Shown piece by piece: positions 1 to 4,974 of a stretch of DNA of 8,045 nt. Under the pieces are notes generated by a model. The model had not been told where the DNA came from and ran no database searches. It was given only the letters and a program-made list of their open reading frames with translations. The translations under genes were made by a program, and so were the position numbers. Location: positions 11,168 to 19,212 of the forward strand of contig DIPA01000044.1 of the NCBI GenBank assembly GCA_002427055.1. Reading direction: 5' to 3'. The stretch's first letter is position 1. Each line of letters opens with the position of its first letter. This DNA is from Firmicutes bacterium UBA5500 (GTDB lineage: Bacteria; Bacillota; UBA994; UBA5500).

Positions 1-511
1 CTGCAACCGCCTTCTTTACCCCATCCATTACTTTGACGGGGCGAACAACATCGACTCTATAGCTATATTTAGTATGGTTCCGCAGTTTACGCTGCACCTC
101 AGGGAAATACTTGATTCCATTCTCATGCCCCATTACCCATAGTTCACCATTGGTAGTCAGATAGGCACCGGCATTGGTTGCAATGGCAGCCTGCTTGACA
201 TTGGTAGATATTTTAATAGGGGCTGCCAAATAGCCAAAGTTGTGCTCATACCTTGGGTCGACCTTCCCGGCTTTAACTAATCTCTTGTCCTCCAGCCCAA
301 GCCCGAGTTGTCCATAGTCATTCAGACCGGTAGCCCATAATTCCCCAGAATCAGTAATCATGAAGGCCCGCATGTTATCACCGCTGATCGATACAACCGA
401 AGCAGGGTCCAAGGGCTTACTCGGCAGCAAATTGCAGGCCGAGACCAATAAGGCAGCAACAAGTGCTAAACAAAGCACTCCTGCAAGGTGACGCAATTGG
501 TTAGTGTTCAT
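1..511 (-). CDS. RCC1-repeat-like secreted lipoprotein (C-terminus outside window)
   Basis: The first 170 codons of a longer gene are present; the frame is still open at the window edge. The N-terminus is a clear lipoprotein signal peptide: a short polar start with R7 and H8, a hydrophobic core at residues 9-24, and a lipobox LVSAC ending at C26, the predicted lipidated residue. The mature part begins an RCC1/beta-propeller-like pattern. Residues 41-72 (ISGDNMRAFMITDSGELWATG, then NDYGQLGLG) and 108-131 (AAIATNAGAYLTTNGELWVMG) follow the family pattern of small residues, hydrophobic strand, DG/NG-x-LW-x-x-G. The start is chosen for an AAAGGGG ribosome binding site at 519-525, seven bases upstream of ATG. 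The protein is probably anchored on the outer face of the cytoplasmic membrane. Bacterial RCC1-like lipoproteins have no single known function, so none is assigned. It lies downstream of the rhodanese terminator and should have its own promoter. Confidence 0.75.
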   Translation of the reverse strand, partial: MNTNQLRHLAGVLCLALVAALLVSACNLLPSKPLDPASVVSISGDNMRAFMITDSGELWATGLNDYGQLGLGLEDKRLVKAGKVDPRYEHNFGYLAAPIKISTNVKQAAIATNAGAYLTTNGELWVMGHENGIKYFPEVQRKLRNHTKYSYRVDVVRPVKVMDGVKKAVA

Positions 512-586
512 TTATCTACCCCTTTACATCGTCTTTCTGTTTACTGCCCAAGAAACAACAAGTTCTCACTGCGACTCTTCATTAAA

Positions 587-615
587 ACCCTACCTTGTTT
601 TGGATATGCTGTCAA
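587..615 (-). promoter_or_regulatory. Candidate sigma-A promoter of the RCC1-like lipoprotein gene
   Basis: On the minus strand a perfect -35 box TTGACA (610-615) is followed after 17 bases by TAGGGT (587-592), which matches the -10 consensus at only three of six positions. It lies about 75 bases upstream of the start codon, between the upstream terminator and the gene, where a promoter is needed. The weak -10 box keeps confidence low. A TATAAT-containing AT-rich stretch at about 623-638 has no good -35 partner. Confidence 0.35.
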
Positions 616-702
616 TACACTCAGTATAGTCTATTATATTATATTGTGTGTTTTGCGATAAAAGATGGCACAGCACTAAACTCTCAAGTATCTGCGCACA
701 TG

Positions 703-742
703 AAAAACCGGAGTAACCACCCCAAAGAGTTGGCTACTCCGG
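703..742 (-). terminator. Rho-independent terminator after the rhodanese gene
   Basis: Read on the minus strand, the RNA forms a 12-bp stem (742-731 with 719-708, one G-U wobble, outer part CCGGAGTA/TACTCCGG) around an 11-base loop. A run of five T follows at 707-703. It starts 15 bases after the rhodanese stop codon. It ends the thioredoxin-regulator-rhodanese unit and separates it from the lipoprotein gene. Confidence 0.88.
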
Positions 743-757
743 CTTATTCTTATGAAA

Positions 758-1129
758 CTAACGCACAGTTGGCCCTTCCCAGGCGTCCATGCCGCCCAGC
801 AGCACGCCGACTTGGCTGAAGCCGTGCTCCGCTAGCATGGCAGCTGCGCGGCGGGCTTTGCTGCCGCTATAGCAGATGGTTACATACGCCTGCTCCGGAT
901 CCAGATCAGTCAGGGCCTCTGGGAGCGAGTTCAGGGGGATGTGAATAGCCCCCTGGATGTGGCCTTGGGTGTATTCGTACGACTCCCGTACGTCGAGCAG
1001 AACTAGGGGTATGGCGGCCTGGGCCAAGAAATCACTTAGCTCGCGCGGTTTGATTTCTTGCCACTTCACTTGCCCATTACCTGAACGATAACCTGGCAAT
1101 ACAGAGCCCGTGCTTGAGGCTGCTGTCAT
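758..1129 (-). CDS. Single-domain rhodanese-like sulfurtransferase
   Basis: A 123-residue single-domain rhodanese, probably cytoplasmic. Such proteins carry sulfane sulfur as a persulfide on the active-site cysteine and pass it to acceptors such as thioredoxin, cyanide or sulfite. The domain starts near residue 22. LLDVRESYEYTQGHIQGA (residues 44-61) is the conserved DVRE...GHI-GA segment. ICYSGSKARRAA (85-96) holds catalytic C86 at the start of the six-residue active-site loop CYSGSK. GGMDAWEG (112-119) is the usual C-terminal signature. Residues 1-21 are a Ser/Gly-rich extension with no recognisable motif. The start is supported by AAGGGGG at 1138-1144, eight bases upstream, which overlaps the stop codon of the regulator gene and suggests translational coupling. 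It is the last gene of the thioredoxin-regulator operon. The true substrate cannot be read from the sequence. Confidence 0.93.
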   Translation of the reverse strand: MTAASSTGSVLPGYRSGNGQVKWQEIKPRELSDFLAQAAIPLVLLDVRESYEYTQGHIQGAIHIPLNSLPEALTDLDPEQAYVTICYSGSKARRAAAMLAEHGFSQVGVLLGGMDAWEGPTVR

Positions 1130-1142
1130 GAGTCGCGCCCCC

Positions 1143-1424
1143 TTAGAGCTTGCTTAACAACTTCTTGGCCTTGGTCACGGCTTCGCTGGTGTCGGCACCA
1201 GTTTCCAGGGAACGGCGTAAAGAGTTTTCCAGCAGACAGCCGACCATTGCTACCCCGACTTGCTGCACAGCGGCCCTGAGAGCTGCCACTTGGGTTACGA
1301 TCTCTTCGCAGCCGCGCCCAGCTTCTAGCATACCTTGAATGCCGCGCGCCTGGCCTTCAATACGCTTGAGGCGCCGCATTAGCTCCGGCACGATATTGTC
1401 TAGCTCAAACAAGTCCTCGGACAT
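1143..1424 (-). CDS. CsoR/FrmR/CstR-family repressor with a non-canonical cysteine pair
   Basis: A 93-residue, all-helical repressor of the DUF156 (metal-sensitive/CsoR) family. RRLKRIEGQARGIQGMLE (17-34) is the signature of helix 1, and C39-EEIVTQVAALRAAVQQV begins helix 2. In Cu(I)-sensing CsoR the ligands are Cys, His 25 residues later and Cys 29 residues later. Here C39 is present, but the +25 and +29 positions are L64 and S68, and the only other cysteine is C63 (+24). S. aureus CstR, a persulfide sensor, also lacks the histidine but keeps the +29 cysteine, so this protein fits neither pattern. Metal sensing looks unlikely; thiol, persulfide or aldehyde sensing is inferred. The gene starts two bases after the thioredoxin stop, with no strong ribosome site of its own, so it is probably translated by coupling. 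It probably represses its own operon through the palindrome at 1878-1891. Confidence 0.93.
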   Translation of the reverse strand: MSEDLFELDNIVPELMRRLKRIEGQARGIQGMLEAGRGCEEIVTQVAALRAAVQQVGVAMVGCLLENSLRRSLETGADTSEAVTKAKKLLSKL

Positions 1425-1426
1425 TG

Positions 1427-1747
1427 CTAAGCCGCGATGATCTGGTCGAGCACCTGCTTGAGCTGAGACTCAGGCAACAGGCCCGAGATGTTCTGAACAG
1501 GTTTGCCTTCCTTGAAGATAATCATGGTTGGAATGGCCATGATCTCATACTTAGCAGACATGACAGGATTTTCGTCGGTGTTCAGCTTCACCACTTTCAC
1601 TTTGCCGGCATAATCGTTGGCCAGCTTATCAATAATTGGGCCTAAGATACGGCAAGGCATGCACCAAGGTGCCCAAAAGTCTACTAGTACCGGCCCCTGA
1701 TGGTCCAAAACTTCCTGCTTAAAGTTGGCATCGGTTACGTGAATCAT
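1427..1747 (-). CDS. trxA: Thioredoxin with WCMPC active site
   Basis: A complete 106-residue thioredoxin, the normal family length, without a signal peptide and so cytoplasmic. It reduces disulfides and protein persulfides using electrons from a thioredoxin reductase. VLVDFWAPWCMPCR (20-33) contains the redox pair C29 and C32 and the buried aspartate D23. IPT (72-74) holds cis-proline P73 opposite the active site. The dipeptide between the cysteines is Met-Pro rather than the usual Gly-Pro. This dipeptide tunes redox potential and partner choice, so this may be a specialised thioredoxin rather than the housekeeping one. The start has a near-perfect ribosome site, AAGGAGG at 1755-1761, seven bases upstream. 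It is the first gene of the operon with the CsoR-family regulator and the rhodanese, which suggests a sulfane-sulfur or thiol-stress role. The family call is certain; the special role is inferred. Confidence 0.95.
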   Translation of the reverse strand: MIHVTDANFKQEVLDHQGPVLVDFWAPWCMPCRILGPIIDKLANDYAGKVKVVKLNTDENPVMSAKYEIMAIPTMIIFKEGKPVQNISGLLPESQLKQVLDQIIAA

Positions 1748-1828
1748 GTTTTACCCTCCTTGAAATTGCTATACAGCTCTAGGCATAGTATTGCCATTCA
1801 TAGCGATCTACCCATTTACAGCCCGCCC

Positions 1829-1876
1829 GGGTACAGGTGGTGCATGCTGCCTATTGTGCACCCGCCACCTATACCC
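1829..1876 (-). promoter_or_regulatory. Long stem-loop in the thioredoxin operon leader
   Basis: In the transcript the arm at 1876-1865 (GGGTATAGGTGG) pairs with the arm at 1840-1829 (CCACCTGTACCC) over 12 bp with one U-G wobble. After a four-base bulge (1864-1861), TGCA/TGCA adds four more pairs around a 12-base loop. No T run follows, so it is not a terminator. Its upstream arm begins one base after the CsoR-type palindrome and shares the outer GGGTAT half-site. It could stabilise the mRNA, be a second DNA site or be a regulatory leader; the sequence does not decide. It matches no riboswitch class I recognise. Confidence 0.6.
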
Positions 1877-1877
1877 G

Positions 1878-1891
1878 TACCCCTAGGGGTA
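1878..1891. promoter_or_regulatory. CsoR-type operator palindrome
   Basis: TACCCCTAGGGGTA is a perfect 14-bp palindrome of the C-tract/G-tract type bound by CsoR/CstR-family repressors. It also sits inside a wider imperfect element on the minus strand, ATACCC-N10-GGGTAT (1892-1871). It lies at roughly +10 to +23 from the predicted transcription start, where bound repressor would block RNA polymerase. The operon it controls encodes a CsoR-family protein, so autoregulation is the simplest reading. Confidence 0.82.
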
Positions 1892-1907
1892 TGTATATGC
1901 TAATATC

Positions 1908-1936
1908 ATAATAGACCAATGTCTGGATCTTGTCAA
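1908..1936 (-). promoter_or_regulatory. Sigma-A promoter of the thioredoxin-regulator-rhodanese operon
   Basis: On the minus strand a perfect -35 box TTGACA (1936-1931) is followed after exactly 17 bases by TATTAT (1913-1908), one mismatch from TATAAT. Transcription should start near 1900-1901, giving a leader of about 153 bases before the thioredoxin ATG. The -35 box starts only five bases past the T-rich tail of the upstream gene's terminator. Confidence 0.88.
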
Positions 1937-1940
1937 GCAC

Positions 1941-1971
1941 AAGAAAAGAAAAAGCAACCAAACGGTTGCTT
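1941..1971 (-). terminator. Rho-independent terminator after the DSD1-like gene
   Basis: On the minus strand AAGCAACC (1971-1964) and GGTTGCTT (1959-1952) form an 8-bp stem around the loop GTTT. A T-rich tail (TTTTTCTTTTCTT, partly overlapping the stem) follows. It begins 29 bases after the stop codon of the PLP enzyme gene and insulates the thioredoxin promoter from read-through. Confidence 0.85.
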
Positions 1972-2000
1972 CCTCTCTTTGAGCTGAGTGCCATGCGGGG

Positions 2001-3122
2001 TTACCGCAGTTTGCCGCGGCAATCAACACTAAGTGTATCAATCACTGCGCCGCCACTAACCAGATAGGCTTCATCATACAAATTACAGACCGGGCAGATA
2101 TGGTTAGGGATTATCTCAATCTTGTCGCCTATTTCTAGTTCACGGTTAAGCACTTTGTCATAGATGATTGTATGCTCGTCGTATACTGCGTGAACAAAGA
2201 CCCCAGCAGAGCCTTTGATATAGCCGAAACCCTCTGTCTGGCAAATGCCGGCAGAGCGGGTCTGCTGTGTTAGTGCCTTGGCACCTGCATCACCAATAAG
2301 GCGCTCCGCGGTCGGCTTGCTGATTATGGTGGTGAGCACGGTTGCAGCGCAGCGATCATAGGTGCCAATAGCATTCCCTTGAGCCACGTCCATGAGCACA
2401 TATGTTCCCGGGCGTAGTTCGGTGATGCCTGCCTTAACATGCGTGGCCAGCATGGCTGTTGGTGTTGCACCAACGCTGACGGTTAAGCAAGGAAACCCGT
2501 TTTGTGCGGCCAAAGCGGCAAAGGACATTGTTCTCTCCTGGCAGGCAACAAACTGACGCAGACATTCCGCCTTGTCGGCAGCTTTATAGGTAAAGCCTTC
2601 GTGCGAGAACACACCTCTGAACTCGATCTGCTCACTATCGTGCAGTGCAGCGAGCAGATCTAGGAATTGCTCAGTCGTTACCACGCCGGAGCGCAGCTCA
2701 CCCGTTTCTATTTCAACCAATACGTGCGCTTTGTTCCTAGCTCCGGCAAAGACCTTATCAATCTGTCTAATCGCAAACACGCTGTCAACACCAAAAGAGA
2801 TATCTATACTTTCACCAAGCTTCCTAATACGGGCCAGCTTCTGCTCACCAACTATCTCGTTAGCAATGAAGATGTCGGTTAGCCCCGCTGCTGCCATAGC
2901 CTCTGCTTCGCCTACTTTGGCAACAGCAATACCGGCAGCACCCGCAGCTACCTGCATTTTGGCTATACTAGGCATCTTGTGTGTTTTAGTGTGTGGCCTG
3001 AGCGCAATGCCCAGAGCCTGCGCTTTGCTCTGCATGAACCTGATATTGTCCTCAAGTATATCTTTGTCAATCAGCAGCGCAGGCGTATCTATTCCCTGGT
3101 AGCTGCTTTTTGCACTACTCAT
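2001..3122 (-). CDS. DSD1-family PLP enzyme (D-threonine aldolase / D-serine dehydratase type)
   Basis: A 373-residue enzyme of the alanine-racemase fold type III family, with an N-terminal TIM barrel and a C-terminal beta domain. Members cleave D-threonine and other D-3-hydroxy amino acids to glycine plus aldehyde, or deaminate D-serine to pyruvate and ammonia. IDTPALLIDKDILEDNI (11-27) opens the family. RPHTKTHK (42-49) contains K46, the expected PLP Schiff-base lysine. FSHEG (about 174-178) and SVGATPT follow in the barrel. PNHICPVCNL (339-348) gives H341 and C343, the metal-ligand pair known from eukaryotic D-serine dehydratase. Length and both ends fit the family. The ATG follows AGGAG with nine bases between. 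No signal peptide is present, so it is cytoplasmic. It lies 35 bases after the YpeB-like gene with no terminator between, so co-transcription is likely. Aldolase and dehydratase activity cannot be separated by eye. Confidence 0.9.
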   Translation of the reverse strand: MSSAKSSYQGIDTPALLIDKDILEDNIRFMQSKAQALGIALRPHTKTHKMPSIAKMQVAAGAAGIAVAKVGEAEAMAAAGLTDIFIANEIVGEQKLARIRKLGESIDISFGVDSVFAIRQIDKVFAGARNKAHVLVEIETGELRSGVVTTEQFLDLLAALHDSEQIEFRGVFSHEGFTYKAADKAECLRQFVACQERTMSFAALAAQNGFPCLTVSVGATPTAMLATHVKAGITELRPGTYVLMDVAQGNAIGTYDRCAATVLTTIISKPTAERLIGDAGAKALTQQTRSAGICQTEGFGYIKGSAGVFVHAVYDEHTIIYDKVLNRELEIGDKIEIIPNHICPVCNLYDEAYLVSGGAVIDTLSVDCRGKLR

Positions 3123-3157
3123 CTAGACATTCTCCTATAAATACAAGCCTGCTGCTT

Positions 3158-4483
3158 TTACCAGCCGGAGCCTGTTCGTTCCAGCAATCCGTTCTTGGCA
3201 TTGACAAAATAGTGACCTACTTTGGGCTGCCCTTGTGTGTCTTGCGGATCGCTATAGGTAACCCAATAACAAAGCGTAGGTTGGTCAGTTGCTTGCGAAC
3301 GTACCACTACTAAACCTTTACTGGCAAAACCGGCAAGATCCTTGACATTGATCTGCCGAGCCAGGCTAGATAGGGTGGTTTCTACTTGCACCCACGCTTG
3401 CCAGTTGTTTAGCTTAGTTCCCCAACTATGGTTTTCCCACTTTAGCTGCTCACCGGTGGTCTGATCAAAGCTAACAACTACATAATCGGTAAGCACCGGA
3501 ATGTCGTTTTCTGTACGCACGACAACCGCCCAGGGGTGTTCTCCCTTTGGTTGATAAACCTCGAACACGCTCTTTGTGCCGGGCAACGACTCGGTCGCCT
3601 CAAGTGCCCACAGTTCAAGCTGCTCGGGACTGACGGGTTCTGCATTCTTAGCAACCGGCTTTTTCCACTCGGTCAACACAACTGTTCCATTTTGCCGGTG
3701 TACGCCGACCAATAGCCCTTTCTTGTCGCCTTCATACTGCGAAGTTGGCTTGAAGCGCAAGTTATAGAAATCGCGGCCTACGCGCATTTCTATAGTGGCC
3801 GACTGCTTATCTTCTAGCTGCCATTCTTCTTCATTCAGGCTGAGGTTGGCGCGGGCAACCAGTGCTGCGTCTTCCCAACTAAGTTTGGCCGCCTGCACCT
3901 CTTCCGGTAGAAGACCATTAAGTAGATAACTTTCAGCTACACCTACTACGCCCTGCACCATCTTGCTCATTTTTTCCACTTCATCCATGCGCAACCTCAC
4001 GCCGGGCGCTGCCCCATCGGCAACTATCGGTGCATCCATGGCCGCAATGACGTCCTCTAGCTGATCTATTAGAGCCTCTAAGTAGCTTAAGTCGGCCTCG
4101 GACAATCCCCGGGCACGAAAATAGCGTAGGCGATCATTTACTTTATCGATTGATTTAGTGATCATAGCCCAATCGTTGCGCATAAAGCGCGACCAAGGAC
4201 CGTTCATGCCTTTGGGAACCAAGCTGGCTAACGGGCGAGCCACATTAGCCACTGTTGCAATTTCTGCATTGGCTTGCCAAAGCGATGCCTCGTTGGCAGT
4301 CTCTAAATACATCTGTAACGAAGCTGTTCCGGAACGTAAACTGTTTAGCATGACGCTGTAATACTCGGCGAAAGAAACTGCACGCGTCATCTGCGCCTGA
4401 TTCAACTGCATACCTAGGTACCAACTGATCCCAAGCAACCCTACCACTAAGGTTACTACCACTACAACGCGTTTATCCCGCAA
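3158..4483 (-). CDS. YpeB-like membrane-anchored protein with PepSY-like repeats
   Basis: A 441-residue protein with one N-terminal membrane anchor (residues 5-24 after MRDKR) and the rest predicted outside the membrane. Residues about 30-215 are helical; the segments around 66-90 (SLWQANAEIA...RPLASLVP) and 126-149 (GLSEADLSYLEALIDQLEDV) resemble the helical half of YpeB. Three PepSY-like units follow, about 198-270, 283-350 and 365-437, each ending in a strand with D/N-x-x-x-G (HRQNGTVVL, FDQTTGEQL, NAKNGLLER). Length, anchor, helical half and repeats match YpeB (about 450 residues), which stabilises the cortex-lytic enzyme SleB in Bacillus spores. The family call rests on remembered architecture, so it is moderate. 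No sleB lies upstream, where it is in Bacillus. A generic PepSY protein is the alternative. The start codon is TTG, chosen for AGGAGG at 4491-4496, seven bases upstream. Confidence 0.72.
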   Translation of the reverse strand: MRDKRVVVVVTLVVGLLGISWYLGMQLNQAQMTRAVSFAEYYSVMLNSLRSGTASLQMYLETANEASLWQANAEIATVANVARPLASLVPKGMNGPWSRFMRNDWAMITKSIDKVNDRLRYFRARGLSEADLSYLEALIDQLEDVIAAMDAPIVADGAAPGVRLRMDEVEKMSKMVQGVVGVAESYLLNGLLPEEVQAAKLSWEDAALVARANLSLNEEEWQLEDKQSATIEMRVGRDFYNLRFKPTSQYEGDKKGLLVGVHRQNGTVVLTEWKKPVAKNAEPVSPEQLELWALEATESLPGTKSVFEVYQPKGEHPWAVVVRTENDIPVLTDYVVVSFDQTTGEQLKWENHSWGTKLNNWQAWVQVETTLSSLARQINVKDLAGFASKGLVVVRSQATDQPTLCYWVTYSDPQDTQGQPKVGHYFVNAKNGLLERTGSGW

Positions 4484-4490
4484 ATTGCCA

Positions 4491-4496
4491 CCTCCT
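4491..4496 (-). promoter_or_regulatory. Ribosome binding site that fixes the TTG start of the YpeB-like gene
   Basis: AGGAGG on the minus strand lies seven bases before the TTG at 4483-4481. No ATG or GTG in the same frame sits at a comparable distance, and the frame begins MRDKR followed directly by the membrane anchor. Together these support TTG as the true start. Confidence 0.8.
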
Positions 4497-4580
4497 GTTG
4501 CTGTAACTACACTATCATAACATAGGCAATCAACAAGAGGTATTTAGATAAAGTAATCACTACAGACGAAGGCCCGGAGG

Positions 4581-4603
4581 GGCGCCAAGACTGGCCTGGC
4601 GCC
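4581..4603. repeat. GC-rich inverted repeat between transcription units
   Basis: GGCGCCA (4581-4587) and TGGCGCC (4597-4603) form a perfect 7-bp inverted repeat around nine bases. Neither strand carries a T run after it, so it is not a standard terminator. It sits in the spacer between the DUF2892 terminator and the YpeB-like gene. It could be a protein-binding site, a RNA 3' stabiliser or a member of a dispersed repeat family; one copy cannot tell. Confidence 0.4.
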
Positions 4604-4636
4604 TAGCCTACTTACTGCTAATAGCCAAAAACGGAC

Positions 4637-4668
4637 AAGAAAAAGCTCCGTAATGAATACGGAGCTTT
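4637..4668 (-). terminator. Strong rho-independent terminator of the ABC-VTT-DUF2892 operon
   Basis: A perfect 11-bp stem AAAGCTCCGTA/TACGGAGCTTT (4668-4658 with 4652-4642) closes a five-base loop. On the minus strand the second arm runs into TTTTTCTT, the expected U tract. It lies about 70 bases after the DUF2892 stop codon. The plus strand lacks a long T run after the stem, so it points to minus-strand transcription. Confidence 0.9.
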
Positions 4669-4705
4669 GAGGGCGCTTGCAAGATCCTAGACAACACGTT
4701 TTGGG

Positions 4706-4721
4706 TAGGTTGACCAACCTA
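4706..4721. repeat. Short inverted repeat after the DUF2892 gene
   Basis: TAGGTTG and CAACCTA form a 7-bp inverted repeat with a 2-base spacer, 16 bases past the DUF2892 stop codon and before the strong terminator. There is no T run, so it is not a terminator by itself. The near-symmetric form resembles a small operator or an mRNA 3' hairpin. The evidence does not go further. Confidence 0.35.
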
Positions 4722-4737
4722 AAAGATCATAACCAAT

Positions 4738-4908
4738 TCAGTAGCCAACGTACGCTTGCAACAGGCTGAAAACCCCAATAGCATACAATAGGAAAGCCCA
4801 ACCACCAGACATAGGTAATATCAACGGTAATAACAACAAGGCCAACGATAGCACCAGACGAATAACGCGATCAGTATTACCAAGATTCCTCTTAAAATTT
4901 AGCCGCAT
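4738..4908 (-). CDS. Small DUF2892-family membrane protein
   Basis: A 56-residue membrane protein of the DUF2892 type, known as the membrane part fused to rhodanese in E. coli YgaP and as stand-alone small proteins. KRNLGNTDRVIRLVLSLALL fits the family opening (basic residue, N-x-G-x-x-DR-x-x-R-x). It is followed by two hydrophobic stretches that can form a membrane hairpin. I place the start at 4908, because GGGGGG at 4915-4920 lies six bases upstream and DUF2892 proteins usually begin just before the N-x-G motif. An in-frame ATG at 4938 would add ten residues (MSRSAIGGTD), but its upstream AGGGA is only three bases from the codon. The gene follows the VTT-domain gene by 66 bases and is the last of its transcription unit. 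Its function is unknown. Confidence 0.82.
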   Translation of the reverse strand: MRLNFKRNLGNTDRVIRLVLSLALLLLPLILPMSGGWAFLLYAIGVFSLLQAYVGY

Positions 4909-4974
4909 ATCTGTCCCCCCTATCGCGCTGCGGCTCATTCGTCCCTAGTGTTTACATTACCTGGCGAGATTAAC

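Noticed and set aside
595..819. Open frame of 74 codons on the plus strand in the spacer before the rhodanese end
   Set aside because: It has no ribosome site, an odd composition (Cys/Tyr-rich then Arg-rich) and runs through the terminator and into the 3' end of the rhodanese gene on the other strand. It is most likely chance.
1762..1900. T-box or metabolite riboswitch in the thioredoxin leader
   Set aside because: GGTGG occurs, but the T-box antiterminator sequence, a specifier loop and a leader terminator are absent, and no known aptamer core is recognised. Only a plain stem-loop is supported.
2731..3102. Open frame of 123 codons on the plus strand opposite the DSD1-like gene
   Set aside because: It is fully antisense to a gene with clear catalytic motifs. 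Its Ala/Ser/Ile-rich product looks like a reverse-frame shadow, and no ribosome site precedes it.
4909..4938. ATG at 4938 as the start of the DUF2892 protein
   Set aside because: It lies in frame, but its purine-rich site is only three bases away, and the added residues do not fit the family start. The start at 4908 has a better-spaced site.
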